This document shows positions 26,160 through 35,283 of a stretch of 39,122 nt of DNA, piece after piece (position 1 is the stretch's first letter; each line of letters starts with the position of its first letter). The DNA is from an uncultured Helicobacter sp. (lineage in GTDB: Bacteria > Campylobacterota > Campylobacteria > Campylobacterales > Helicobacteraceae). Position numbers and translations under genes: made by a program. Under the pieces are notes generated by a model that saw only the letters and a program-made list of their open reading frames with translations, did no database searches and was not told where the DNA came from. The stretch is from positions 1-39,122 of the forward strand of contig CASFZH010000018.1 in NCBI GenBank assembly GCA_949299115.1, in the 5' to 3' direction.

Positions 26160-27200
26160 ATGAGACATGGTGATATAGTAAGCAATCCTGATACAGTCGG
26201 AATAGCAGTTATAAATTATAAAATGCCAAGATTACACACAAAAGCAGAGGTATTGGAAAATTGTCAAAAAATTGCAGAAATGATGCGTGGAATCAAACAA
26301 GGAATACCCGGTTTGGACATCATCGTTTTTCCTGAATATAGCACGATGGGAATCATGTATGATAGACAAGAGATGTTTGATACCGCTGCAAGTATCCCGG
26401 GCGAAGAGACAAGGATTTTTAGCAATGTGTGTAAAGAGTTGGGAATCTGGGGTGTGTTCTCTCTAACGGGTGAGCGGCATGAGGAGCATCCAAAAAAAGC
26501 CCCTTACAATACACTTATACTTATTAATGACAAGGGCGAAATCGTGCAGAAATATCGAAAGATTATGCCATGGTGTCCCATTGAGGGCTGGTATCCGGGA
26601 GATAAAACCTATGTCGTGGACGGTCCAAAGGGTATCAAAACCTCTCTTATTATCTGCGATGATGGGAACTACCCTGAAATTTGGCGGGATTGTGCGATGA
26701 AAGGAGCAGAACTCATTATTCGCTGTCAAGGATATATGTATCCAAGCAAGGAACAACAAGTAACGATTGTTAAGGCTATGGCATGGGCGAATAATTGTTA
26801 TGTTGCAGTCGCAAATGCCACGGGCTTTGATGGTGTCTATACCTACTTTGGACACTCCAATATCATCGGCTTTGATGGCAGGACTTTAGGCGAATGTGGT
26901 GAAGAAGAAAATGGGATTCAATACGCCCAGCTTTCAATTCATGAAATTCGTAATGCACGTAAATATGATCAAAGTCAAAATCATCTTTTTAAACTCTTGC
27001 ATAGAGGATATAGCGGGATTTTTGAAAGTGGTGATGGTGATAAAGGCGTGGCAGACTGCCCCTTTGACTTTTACAAACAATGGGTATTAGATGCGAAAAA
27101 AGCTCAAGAAAATGTCGAAAAAATCACACGTAGCACTGTTGGAGTAGCAGACTGCCCAGTGAGAAATCTCCCACATGAGGGGAAAGAAAAAGAGCGATAG
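26160..27200 (+). CDS. amiE: aliphatic amidase
   Basis: The 346-aa nitrilase-superfamily enzyme hydrolyses short aliphatic amides (acetamide, propionamide, acrylamide) to the acid and ammonia, in the cytosol. The catalytic set sits exactly where the family has it: Glu59 (FPEYS), Lys134 (YRKIMPW), Glu142 and Cys166 ([10 protein letters not shown]). The length and the C-terminal region match AmiE rather than formamidase AmiF. AAGGAG lies 6 nt before the ATG. The long upstream region with palindromes suggests tight control. The AAA+ gene begins 16 nt after its stop, so they form an operon, as with amiE-amiB in Pseudomonas. Ammonia production would help acid tolerance and nitrogen supply. Confidence 0.96.
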   Translation: MRHGDIVSNPDTVGIAVINYKMPRLHTKAEVLENCQKIAEMMRGIKQGIPGLDIIVFPEYSTMGIMYDRQEMFDTAASIPGEETRIFSNVCKELGIWGVFSLTGERHEEHPKKAPYNTLILINDKGEIVQKYRKIMPWCPIEGWYPGDKTYVVDGPKGIKTSLIICDDGNYPEIWRDCAMKGAELIIRCQGYMYPSKEQQVTIVKAMAWANNCYVAVANATGFDGVYTYFGHSNIIGFDGRTLGECGEEENGIQYAQLSIHEIRNARKYDQSQNHLFKLLHRGYSGIFESGDGDKGVADCPFDFYKQWVLDAKKAQENVEKITRSTVGVADCPVRNLPHEGKEKER

Positions 27201-27216
27201 ACATAAGGAAAAGCCT

Positions 27217-28323
27217 ATGCCTTTTATTACCGATAAACTTGAATCAATGAAAAAAGATTCTACACAAGAGATTGATAACAATAAAAATTCTCATATTGCT
27301 TTTAAAACTGATGATAACCTTAATGCAGATTCTACAATGCTTTCTGCAGATTCAAATTCTGAATCAGAATCTGATTCAGAATCTAAGAAAAGCACAGAAT
27401 CTCAATATTTTGTTAGTCGCTTTAGCTTCTCCGTGGATTCTGTGATACAAGCCCTAAAATCTCATATCATTGGGCAAGATGAGGCACTGCAGGGACTAGA
27501 GAAGCTTTTATATATTATCAAAGCAGAGCTAAGTCCATCTTATAAGCCGCTTGGTGTGGTATTGCTACTTGGTGGGACAGGAGTAGGTAAAACAAGTACG
27601 GCAATATTACTTGCTAAACTTTTAGGTGGAAATTTTTGTCGCATTGATATGAATACGCTCACTCAAGAACATTATGCTGCCTCTATTGTTGGTGCACCAC
27701 CGGGCTATGTGGGGAGTAAAGAGGGTAATACACTTTTTGATGAAAATGCTATTGCTGGGAGTTATTCATGTCCTTCAGTTGTGCTATTTGATGAAATCGA
27801 AAAGGCAAGTAAAGAAGTGCTAACTTCATTGCTTGATGTGCTAGATAGCGGAGGGCTAACTTTAACTTCAGGCACAAAAAAGATAGATTTTAAAAATGCT
27901 ATTATTATCATGACAAGCAATCTAGGAGCAAAAGAAATGCTTGCCTATCATAAAAGGGTTAAAAATAGCAATCCAAAAAAAGAACGCAAGATTCTCACAA
28001 GAGTCCTAGAAAGAACATTTTTGCCTGAATTTCTCAATCGAATTGATACTATCTTGCATTATTCAAGTATTACAAAAGAACATATTTTACGTATTATTGA
28101 TTTAGAGATTGCAGAAATATATAACAAAAATGGACACAAGATTATACTAGATGAAGACGTACAAACACATCTTTGCAAAGCTTATAATATTAAATACGGT
28201 GTAAGAGATATAAAAAGATTATTTAAAAATGAGATTCTACCTCTTGTGGCAAAAGAGATACTTGCTAATAAACAAAAAAGTATTATACGTCTAGATAATA
28301 AACATAAATTTGCGGTTGAATGA
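27217..28323 (+). CDS. amiB: ClpA/B-like single AAA+ ATPase, AmiB-type
   Basis: The 368-aa protein has one AAA+ module of the ClpA/ClpB D2 type: Walker A GGTGVGKT (119-126), pore loop GYVG (163-166), Walker B VVLFDE (188-193), sensor 1 TSN (233-235), arginine finger in LNRID (Arg275), then the D2 small domain. About 65 N-terminal residues are a Ser/Glu/Asp-rich linker encoded partly by AGAATCT-type repeats. In Pseudomonas aeruginosa, amiE is followed by amiB, a ClpB-like protein of similar size, so position and domain together support AmiB. It may help fold or remodel the amidase; this is inference. Start at 27217 has AAGGA at good spacing; an upstream ATG at 27175 overlaps amiE. Confidence 0.8.
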   Translation: MPFITDKLESMKKDSTQEIDNNKNSHIAFKTDDNLNADSTMLSADSNSESESDSESKKSTESQYFVSRFSFSVDSVIQALKSHIIGQDEALQGLEKLLYIIKAELSPSYKPLGVVLLLGGTGVGKTSTAILLAKLLGGNFCRIDMNTLTQEHYAASIVGAPPGYVGSKEGNTLFDENAIAGSYSCPSVVLFDEIEKASKEVLTSLLDVLDSGGLTLTSGTKKIDFKNAIIIMTSNLGAKEMLAYHKRVKNSNPKKERKILTRVLERTFLPEFLNRIDTILHYSSITKEHILRIIDLEIAEIYNKNGHKIILDEDVQTHLCKAYNIKYGVRDIKRLFKNEILPLVAKEILANKQKSIIRLDNKHKFAVE

Positions 28324-29209
28324 TGGAGTTATACATAACATATAATTGACACACATAATTTGTATAGGATTATCGCATTAAATTTGTGGGGTCAGATAAA
28401 CTTGATTTGATAATAATATAAAATTAGAATTTCAATTATTTGATAAAGATTCCTTAATGATAAAAGTAATATAGAAAAAATATACAATCTTAAGACATCA
28501 TAAAGCATATAGAAATAATAATGAATCACCTAAATTTATAAAAACAGAAGACACATTGAGGACTTTAATGATGTCTCAAATAGCACTATGATACAACCAT
28601 GCCAAAACTTGTGTTTGTATATATTCAAATAATCCTAACCATAAATCATATAAAATTGTTTAAAAAGCAAAAAATAAAAACTAGGAAATATTCACATTGT
28701 GTAACACAAAAGTAACGGATTGATCATAAAATTTGAATAAATTTATATTAGTCTTATTTTACAATAATGATAACAACAATATTTTAAATAATAATATCTA
28801 TACCTAATATTAAAAAATGAGAATCTCATCAAATTAATTCAACTAAAAATCTTTTTTTATCTCAACATACCACTATATCAATTACACAATTGATATGATT
28901 CTATAATACAAAATAATATTGGTGTCTATATGAGACATGCAAAAATATCTTAAATACAGTCTATTTTTCACATCATATAATTTTCATTATGAAATACATT
29001 GATGTCTCTAATCCTAAATAACCATAGCTACACTCCGACCATCTTCAACATCGCTTAAATAAGACTTCAAAAAGAATGCAGGTTTATTTAAAACAAAGTT
29101 TTAATCACAAAAATCATAACCCAAGCTACACCATAAGTATGTATTATTCAGTTTTCACTTATTTATCACCAACTACAACTCAATAATACATTAAAAATTC
29201 TCCTATGTT
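28324..29209. other. 886-bp gene-free region downstream of amiB
   Basis: Very AT-rich, with stop codons in all frames and no RNA gene or clear terminator. Only a fragmentary minus-strand frame near 29024-29110 (..FFLKSYLSDVEDGRSVAM..) reads like protein, possibly a relic of a lost gene. No transporter (amiS-type) gene is present. Confidence 0.45.
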
Positions 29210-30919
29210 TCAAAACTCTTTTCTTGGGTCATTCACACCATAATAAATACCGCTTTTAGAATCTCTTAATATAGCATTTACATCGCCCATATCAGGCAGC
29301 TCTGTGATAGTGTAGCCCATTTTTGATAAATTTTCTTTGACATCTTCACTCATACCATAAGGCTCTATGCGAATCTCATCAGGTAACCATTGCATATGGA
29401 ATCTAGGATATTCTACCGCCCTTGCTATATCCATTTTATAATCGATTACATTAAGGATTACTTGCAGCACGGTTGTGATGATTCTAGCACCTCCCGGACT
29501 TCCTACTACCATATACAGCTTATTATCTTTTAACACAATCGTAGGAGACATCGAGCTTAGAGGTCTCTTATTGGGTTCTATCGCATTAGCATCACCACCT
29601 ATAAGCCCATAGATATTTGGCACCCCGGGTTTAATGGAGAAATCATCCATCTCATTATTCAGCAAAAATCCAGCTCCATCTATCGCTGCTGCCGCACCAT
29701 AGCTAGCATTGATTGTATAGGTAACGGCTACTGCATTTCCCCATTTATCTGTAACCGAATAATGTGTAGTATGATTGCCCTCTTTGGTACTTGGCATATT
29801 GTTTTGCTTGATGATTCCAAGCCCCGGTGTGATTTTTTCACTTGGTGTAGCTTGATTTGGTTGGATAGAATCATAAATTTTCTTAGCATATTTTTTGTCA
29901 ATGAGTGTATTCACAGGCACTTTGACAAAATCTGGGTCACCTAAGAATACCGATCTATCAGCATACGCTTGACGCATAGCCTCTGCAATGATATGAATGC
30001 TCTTTGATGAGCCAAAGCCAAGCTTGCCTAAATCTGTATTTTCTAGAGTATTAAGAATCTCTATAATATGCACACCTCCGCTACTTGGTGGTGGCATAGC
30101 AACTATACTATATCCTCGATAACTTCCAAGTATTGGGGTACGCCATACCACTTCATAATTTTCTAAATCTTGCTTAGTGATGATTCCTTTATTTTTTACC
30201 ATATCTTTAACTATCAAATCCGCGATAGCTCCCTTATAAAAAGCATTCTCACCCTCTTTTTGTATAAGTTTTAAGGTATGTGCTAAATCTTTTTGCACTA
30301 ACACTTCCCCACCTTTATAAGTGCTACCGTCTTTTTTGAGAAAATATTTTTTCGATGATGCAAATTTGGCTAAATCTTTTTTAGCCTCTAGCATTGTTTG
30401 GGCTTGCCTATCAGTAATGACAAACCCCTGTTCTGCTAGCTCTATCGCAGGGGCTAATAAATCTGCCAATTTCTTTGTTCCATATTTATCAAGCATAGCA
30501 CTCATACCTTTGACTGTACCCGGAATACCCGCCGCTAAATAGCCTATCGTAGAAGCATTGGGAATCACATTGCCTTTTTTATCCAAATACATATCTCTTG
30601 TGGCATTTTGTGGAGCTCTTTCTCTAAAATCAAGAGCAATATTTTCTCCATTTGCTAAGTGTATGAGGGCAAATCCACCGCCACCAATATTACCAGCAGC
30701 AGGATGCACAACAGCCAAGCAGTATCCAACTGCTACCGCAGAATCAATCGCATTACCACCAGAATCTAAGACTTCCTTACCAATTTTAGTGCAGTATGGA
30801 CTAGAAGTCATTGCTAATCCTGTGCCATTCGTGTCTTTTAATGGTGGATAGCTTGCACAAATTCCATATTGTAAGCTTGATACAACACCAATAAAGGTTA
30901 ATAATTTTCTTAGAATCAT
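29210..30919 (-). CDS. ggt: gamma-glutamyltranspeptidase
   Basis: The 569-aa periplasmic/secreted enzyme cleaves glutathione and glutamine, releasing glutamate and ammonia; in H. pylori it is a virulence factor. It begins with a signal peptide (MILRKLLTFIGVVSSLQYGICA) and has the GGNAIDSAVAV and DFRERAP motifs of the large subunit. Autoprocessing would expose Thr384 in NH-TTHYSV as the small-subunit nucleophile; further on are GAGFLLNNEMDDFS, LSSMSPTIV and VGSPGG. It closely resembles the H. pylori protein as I know it, including the C-terminal DPRKEF. Start at 30919 has AAAGGA six nt upstream; an ATG at 30934 is also in frame. Confidence 0.97.
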   Translation of the reverse strand: MILRKLLTFIGVVSSLQYGICASYPPLKDTNGTGLAMTSSPYCTKIGKEVLDSGGNAIDSAVAVGYCLAVVHPAAGNIGGGGFALIHLANGENIALDFRERAPQNATRDMYLDKKGNVIPNASTIGYLAAGIPGTVKGMSAMLDKYGTKKLADLLAPAIELAEQGFVITDRQAQTMLEAKKDLAKFASSKKYFLKKDGSTYKGGEVLVQKDLAHTLKLIQKEGENAFYKGAIADLIVKDMVKNKGIITKQDLENYEVVWRTPILGSYRGYSIVAMPPPSSGGVHIIEILNTLENTDLGKLGFGSSKSIHIIAEAMRQAYADRSVFLGDPDFVKVPVNTLIDKKYAKKIYDSIQPNQATPSEKITPGLGIIKQNNMPSTKEGNHTTHYSVTDKWGNAVAVTYTINASYGAAAAIDGAGFLLNNEMDDFSIKPGVPNIYGLIGGDANAIEPNKRPLSSMSPTIVLKDNKLYMVVGSPGGARIITTVLQVILNVIDYKMDIARAVEYPRFHMQWLPDEIRIEPYGMSEDVKENLSKMGYTITELPDMGDVNAILRDSKSGIYYGVNDPRKEF

Positions 30920-31024
30920 ACATATTCCTTTCATATTTTCAGATTGTAGCCTTAAGCTATCCTAATATTATCCCGCAAAAAGTTAATATATTTATAGTTT
31001 GTGATACATAGAAACAATATAAAT

Positions 31025-31055
31025 ATATAAATGTTATATATTGTAACATTTATAT
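31025..31055. promoter_or_regulatory. palindrome between ggt and acyP
   Basis: Arms ATATAAATGTTA / TAACATTTATAT, 12 bp each, around TATATTG. The centre TGTTA..TAACA resembles a dyad operator. It sits in the shared divergent promoter region of ggt and acyP. Confidence 0.4.
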
Positions 31056-31180
31056 TTAATACTACACATATTCCTTATGATATATTGCCAATTTTATTGA
31101 GATTGCACTACATCTTTTATTGGTAGCTTTTTGACAAATATTAGCTACAATGCCTTATATTTTGATGTCAAGGAGCAGCT

Positions 31181-31444
31181 ATGCAGCATTATAAAATCAC
31201 AGCAAAAGGCAGGGTGCAAGGTGTTGGATTTCGTAATTTTACCAAAGCATTAGCCGATACAAAAGGTTATACAGGTACAGTGCAAAACCTTGCTAATGGA
31301 TATGTAGAAATTTTTGTATCTTTAGATGATTTGGGAGCTTTTTTACATGAGCTTAAAAAAGGAAATGGTAGAATGCACCCCAATTCATTTGAAATCGAGA
31401 TACTAGATTCACTACAATTTACGACATTTGAGGTTTTAGCATAA
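31181..31444 (+). CDS. acyP: acylphosphatase
   Basis: An 87-aa enzyme with the full signature GRVQGVGFR (catalytic Arg18) and Asn36 in TVQNLANGYVEI. It hydrolyses acyl phosphates such as acetyl phosphate and carbamoyl phosphate in the cytosol. Length is standard. AAGGAG precedes the ATG. The stop is 1 nt before the murF ATG, so the two are translationally coupled. Confidence 0.95.
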   Translation: MQHYKITAKGRVQGVGFRNFTKALADTKGYTGTVQNLANGYVEIFVSLDDLGAFLHELKKGNGRMHPNSFEIEILDSLQFTTFEVLA

Positions 31445-31445
31445 C

Positions 31446-32942
31446 ATGCAATTTGGCATAGCTGTTTGTCAGTATATTTCTTATTTTTTATTTCTATTTC
31501 TTATTGCTTATTATGTGATACTGAATCTACAATGGTATAACTATGACCCTATACGTGTCATAACCAAGCATCACAAATGGCATTGGCATGTTTATTATTG
31601 TATGATTCCCATTGGTTGCTATTTTCTGCTATTGCCTTTTTATTTTGGTATAGTATTTTATCTCTATATGTATATCATTTTTCTACCATTTTTTGTGCTA
31701 TGGTATAAAAAATTAGACAAAAAGCTTGTGTGGACAGCAAGAGTAAAGCGGTATTTCTTCTTTGTAGCGGTATGCTGCCTGTTCTGTGTTGGCATAGTTA
31801 CTCAGAATCACTATACCACTATTGTGGCAAATAGCATACAGATTCTACCGGTACTCTTAGGCATGTTATGTTCTATACTATGCGAATATATACTTTTCAA
31901 AGGTTATGCAAAACTTGCATATACAAAACTCATGAATAGACAAAATTTGCGAATCATTGCTATAACAGGAAGCTATGGGAAAACAAGTACAAAAAACTTC
32001 GTAGCTCAAATCTTACAACAACAATTCAAAGTCTATGCAACCCCTAGAAGTGTCAATACGCTGAAAGGGCTTGTATCTGATATTAATAATAATCTAGATT
32101 CAGACTGCCAAATTTATATTGCAGAAGCAGGAGCAAGAAATCGTGGTGATATAGCTGCAATCTCGCAGTTATTACAACAACACTATGGCATAATAGGCAA
32201 GATTGGTAAGGCACATATCGAATATTTTAAAGATATACAAACAACAATCCAAACAAAATTCGAAATGCTTCATTCCAAGCGACTCATCAAAGCTTTCGTG
32301 CAGAAAGATAATGAATATCCAAAGGATTTTTCTCCCATCTATACAGAGAATCTAAAAAAAATAATTGCCTATCCTCCAGAAATTAAATATACAGAATCAA
32401 CACTTGATGGTACAAAATTTTGCATGTATATAGATTCTGCATGGGTAGAGTTTGAAACATCAATTTTGGGTACATTCAATATTGATAATATCGCTGTGGC
32501 AATCCTTTTAGCAAAAGAGTTTGGTATGGAAATATCAAAGATTCAAAAAGCAGTCGCTACGCTTACCCCAATCCCACATAGACTCCAAAAAATCTTAACA
32601 CCACATAAAATTATCCTTGATGATAGCTTTAATGGAAATTTAGAAGGTATGAGTGAGGCAATCCGTCTAAGCTCTTTACATAATGGTAGAAAAGTCATTG
32701 TAACCCCAGGATTAGTAGAATCTGATGAAGAAAGTAATAGTACTTTGGCAAAATATATAGATTCTGTGTTTGATTTAGTCATTATCACAGGTGATTTGAA
32801 TGCTAAAATACTTGATACCTATATCACAAAACCAAAAAAGATTCTATTAAAAAACAAGTCAGATTTAGAATCTATCCTCGCTACAACAGGACAACAAAAT
32901 GATTTAGTGCTTTTTGCTAATGACGCACCCAGCTATGTGTAA
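31446..32942 (+). CDS. murF: MurF-type UDP-MurNAc-tripeptide:D-Ala-D-Ala ligase
   Basis: The 498-aa protein has an N-terminal membrane region of about four hydrophobic segments (residues 5-150), then a Mur ligase: P-loop GSYGKTST (about 175-182), AEAGARNRGDI, KIGKAHIEYF, LGTFNIDNIAVAI and the C-terminal HRLQKI, DDSFNGN and TPGLVE. MurF adds D-Ala-D-Ala to the UDP-MurNAc-tripeptide, the last cytosolic peptidoglycan precursor step. The membrane-anchored form and the ending FANDAPSYV are what I know from Helicobacter MurF. The ATG directly follows the acyP stop. Confidence 0.88.
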   Translation: MQFGIAVCQYISYFLFLFLIAYYVILNLQWYNYDPIRVITKHHKWHWHVYYCMIPIGCYFLLLPFYFGIVFYLYMYIIFLPFFVLWYKKLDKKLVWTARVKRYFFFVAVCCLFCVGIVTQNHYTTIVANSIQILPVLLGMLCSILCEYILFKGYAKLAYTKLMNRQNLRIIAITGSYGKTSTKNFVAQILQQQFKVYATPRSVNTLKGLVSDINNNLDSDCQIYIAEAGARNRGDIAAISQLLQQHYGIIGKIGKAHIEYFKDIQTTIQTKFEMLHSKRLIKAFVQKDNEYPKDFSPIYTENLKKIIAYPPEIKYTESTLDGTKFCMYIDSAWVEFETSILGTFNIDNIAVAILLAKEFGMEISKIQKAVATLTPIPHRLQKILTPHKIILDDSFNGNLEGMSEAIRLSSLHNGRKVIVTPGLVESDEESNSTLAKYIDSVFDLVIITGDLNAKILDTYITKPKKILLKNKSDLESILATTGQQNDLVLFANDAPSYV

Positions 32943-33477
32943 TGTCATGACATGACTAATCACATTACAATATCTTCTTTCTATTGCTCCAAATATTTCC
33001 AAATATTGTAAGAAAATTTGCTTTATAAACATAATATTCTCAATATTGAAAATATAAACCATATATGAAAATCACAAGAAAAATATCTTTATATCTCTTG
33101 ATTCAATGAAGAAAAACTTTCAAAAATACAAATTCTTCATAAACAATTCCTACATTGTATTCATTGTGCTTTATGCAAAAAAGATTTGTAATTCCACAAT
33201 ATTTTTAACCTTACCACCACAAAAAGGGAACTATGATTATAATCACTAGACCAAGAATCTTACCACTTAAGAGGATTTAGGAATTATGTTTCATCTCTGA
33301 TACAAAAGCCTAATAAGATTCTCACACTTGATAAAAATATTACAAACGTTGCACCTTTTAGTTATTTGTCGGATAAATAAAATGACGTGAATTAATATAA
33401 AGAAGTTAACCGCAATTTTATAATTTTAAAATATTATAATAAAAGATAATTGATTGTAAAAATGTAAGGATTCTACG
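32943..33477. other. 535-bp gene-free spacer
   Basis: AT-rich with no supported ORF, RNA or repeat; upstream region of the decayed ABM-family gene. Confidence 0.4.
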
Positions 33478-33800
33478 ATGTCAAGAGTTATTGTGCTTTT
33501 TGAAGTAATGTGTAAAAAAGGCAAAAAAGAGGAATATCCCAAAAGAGTCAAAATGTTAAAAGAATCTTTTAAACATAGAAAAGGCTTTAAAATACCCAAC
33601 ATTTTGTTTCATTACACAATGAAGACAAGTTCTTAGACATGACAATATGAGAAAAGTATGCAGGCAAGGCAATAGACATGGGTGAATTTGTGCGACCACA
33701 GAGAGTCAAATTGGTTTGAGTGAATGGATATTTTTCTGATCACACAATTACCCTCGTTACACCATTCGCTCATATAATATGGAAAGATGAAAAGTGCGGA
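33478..33800 (+). pseudogene. decayed antibiotic-biosynthesis-monooxygenase (ABM) family gene
   Basis: The first frame opens with MSRVIVLFEVMCKKGKKEEY and KMLKESFKHRKGF, a recognisable ABM-domain N terminus, but ends after 52 codons at 33636. The next frame continues the family pattern: FVSLHNEDKFLDMTI, a TGA where Trp is expected, EKYAGKAIDMGEF, a second TGA, then NGYFSDHTITLVTPF. One frameshift near 33595-33610 and two nonsense codons mean the gene is dead. Normal members are about 100-120 aa and act as small heme- or quinol-related oxygenases. Its relic runs up to the ogt ribosome-binding region. Confidence 0.7.
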
Positions 33801-33850
33801 TAGCACACTGCAAGATTCAAACAAATATTTTAAGACTTGAAGGAAAAATC

Positions 33851-34399
33851 ATGGTATACACTACTTTTTACAAAAGTCCTATTGGTACAATACTTTTAGC
33901 AAGCAAAGATAATAAGCTTATAGGTTCTTGGATAGAAGGGCAGAAATATTATTTAGGAAATCTTAAGGAATCTACACAAGAAAAAGACGATGAACCTATC
34001 TTATTGCAAACTAAAATATGGTTAGACAGGTATTTTAATGGAGAACAGCCTCATACTTTTGAATTAGACTTGGCACCTAATGGAAGTGTATTTGCTACAA
34101 ATGTGTGGAATATACTACGTCAAATTCCTTATGGAGAAGTTATTACATATGGAGACATAGCAAAAAAAGTAGCACAAATAGCACACAAAGATACAATGTC
34201 AGCCCAAGCTGTTGGTGGGGCAGTGGGGCATAATCCTATTTCTATTATTATCCCTTGTCATAGGGTTGTAGGCACAAATGGGAGTATGACGGGTTATGCA
34301 GGAGGGATAGAGAAAAAAATACAGTTATTGCAACACGAAGGCGTGAATCTTAAAAAGACAAATGCTAAAGATTACTATGCTATACAAGAAATGCTATAA
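33851..34399 (+). CDS. ogt: methylated-DNA-protein-cysteine methyltransferase
   Basis: The 182-aa suicide repair protein removes alkyl groups from O6-alkylguanine in DNA. The active site is IIPCHRVVG (Cys136), preceded by VWNILRQIPYGEVITYGDIA and followed by GSMTGYAGGIEKK, all standard. AAGGA lies 6 nt before this ATG; the open frame runs back to a GTG at 33794 through the dead ABM gene and is not used. No partner genes. Confidence 0.95.
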   Translation: MVYTTFYKSPIGTILLASKDNKLIGSWIEGQKYYLGNLKESTQEKDDEPILLQTKIWLDRYFNGEQPHTFELDLAPNGSVFATNVWNILRQIPYGEVITYGDIAKKVAQIAHKDTMSAQAVGGAVGHNPISIIIPCHRVVGTNGSMTGYAGGIEKKIQLLQHEGVNLKKTNAKDYYAIQEML

Positions 34400-35283
34400 G
34401 AATCTAGACTATAAGAATACCTAAAATACTTGGGCATTCAGATTCTGTATATAGCGATTTTGTGCCTTTGGATTCTTCGCTAAAGCCTAAGTAATGACGA
34501 AGTGAAGTATCATTCTAAAATCCTTGTGCTGCAAAGGCTTGAGAATCTAAAGAAGCTTGAGATTATAGAATCTACACTTTAGATATTTCGAGTTTTATTC
34601 TCAACATGACATATTTGCAGATTCTAGATTCTATAAGACTACAAGGGATTCTAAAAAAGAGAGTATAAAATTCTTTTGAAAGATTCTATACAGGCAGAAT
34701 CTATACCTTAGATATTTCGGGTTTTACCCTCAATATGACAAAGATTCTAGAATCTTGGATATTTCTCTTCGCTCAATATGACGTATTTATAGAATCTAGA
34801 TTCTGTATTGTAGATGTTCCGCCCAAAGGCTCAACATGACGGATTTGAGAATCTCGTCATGTTGAGAATAAAACCCGAAATATCTTTAAGTATTCAAGAA
34901 TCCACAAATAGTTTTGAGATTCTAGAATCAGGCTATCTACATAAGATAGGAATCAATCAAAAGCTATGATATGGTAAGTTATGCAAACTTATATAGAAAT
35001 AAAACGTAAGATTTAATAAGGCGTAAAATGGATTCAAATTATTCATTATCACTTTGGATTGTAATGTACACTATTCTTGATTCTAAAAGACAATGTTTTA
35101 TAAAGCATTGTAGCATTGCATCTTGCTAAAAGTATGAGGGCGATAAAAGAGGTTTTTAAGCATGTAGCTTATCTTAGTATCAATACAGAATCTTTGTTGC
35201 TATGATATTCTCAATGAGTTGTTTATAAAAACATTGTATAGCAAAGATTCTAAATTTTCCATAAATCTTCTATTTTCATTCTT
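34400..35283. other. 884-bp repeat-rich non-coding region
   Basis: No credible gene. It contains many AGAATCT/AGATTCT heptamers and six REP-like palindromes between 34468 and 34887. The right part (34960-35280) is simple AT-rich sequence with only a 34-codon ORF from about 35029 that I do not accept as a gene. Confidence 0.55.
34468..34887. repeat. cluster of REP-like palindromes, second subfamily
   Basis: Copies at 34468-34500, 34579-34610, 34708-34740, 34755-34783, 34810-34840 and, inverted, 34856-34887. They share the layout of the copies in the R-M genes, but most have ATATT or ATGTT in place of ATTCT on one side and AATAT or AACAT in place of AGAAT on the other, keeping the stem paired. 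Inner stems also pair (GGG..CCC, GCC..GGC). Confidence 0.7.

Noticed and set aside
29024-29110. Minus-strand fragment ..FFLKSYLSDVEDGRSVAM..
   Set aside because: Possible relic of a lost gene, but only about 28 codons after a stop and with no recognised family.
34468-34887. CRISPR array in the repeat cluster
   Set aside because: Repeats are palindromic, diverged, in both orientations and unevenly spaced; no constant spacer length and no cas genes.
35029-35133. 34-codon plus-strand ORF with AAGG upstream
   Set aside because: Too short, no signal or motif, and in a repeat-rich spacer.
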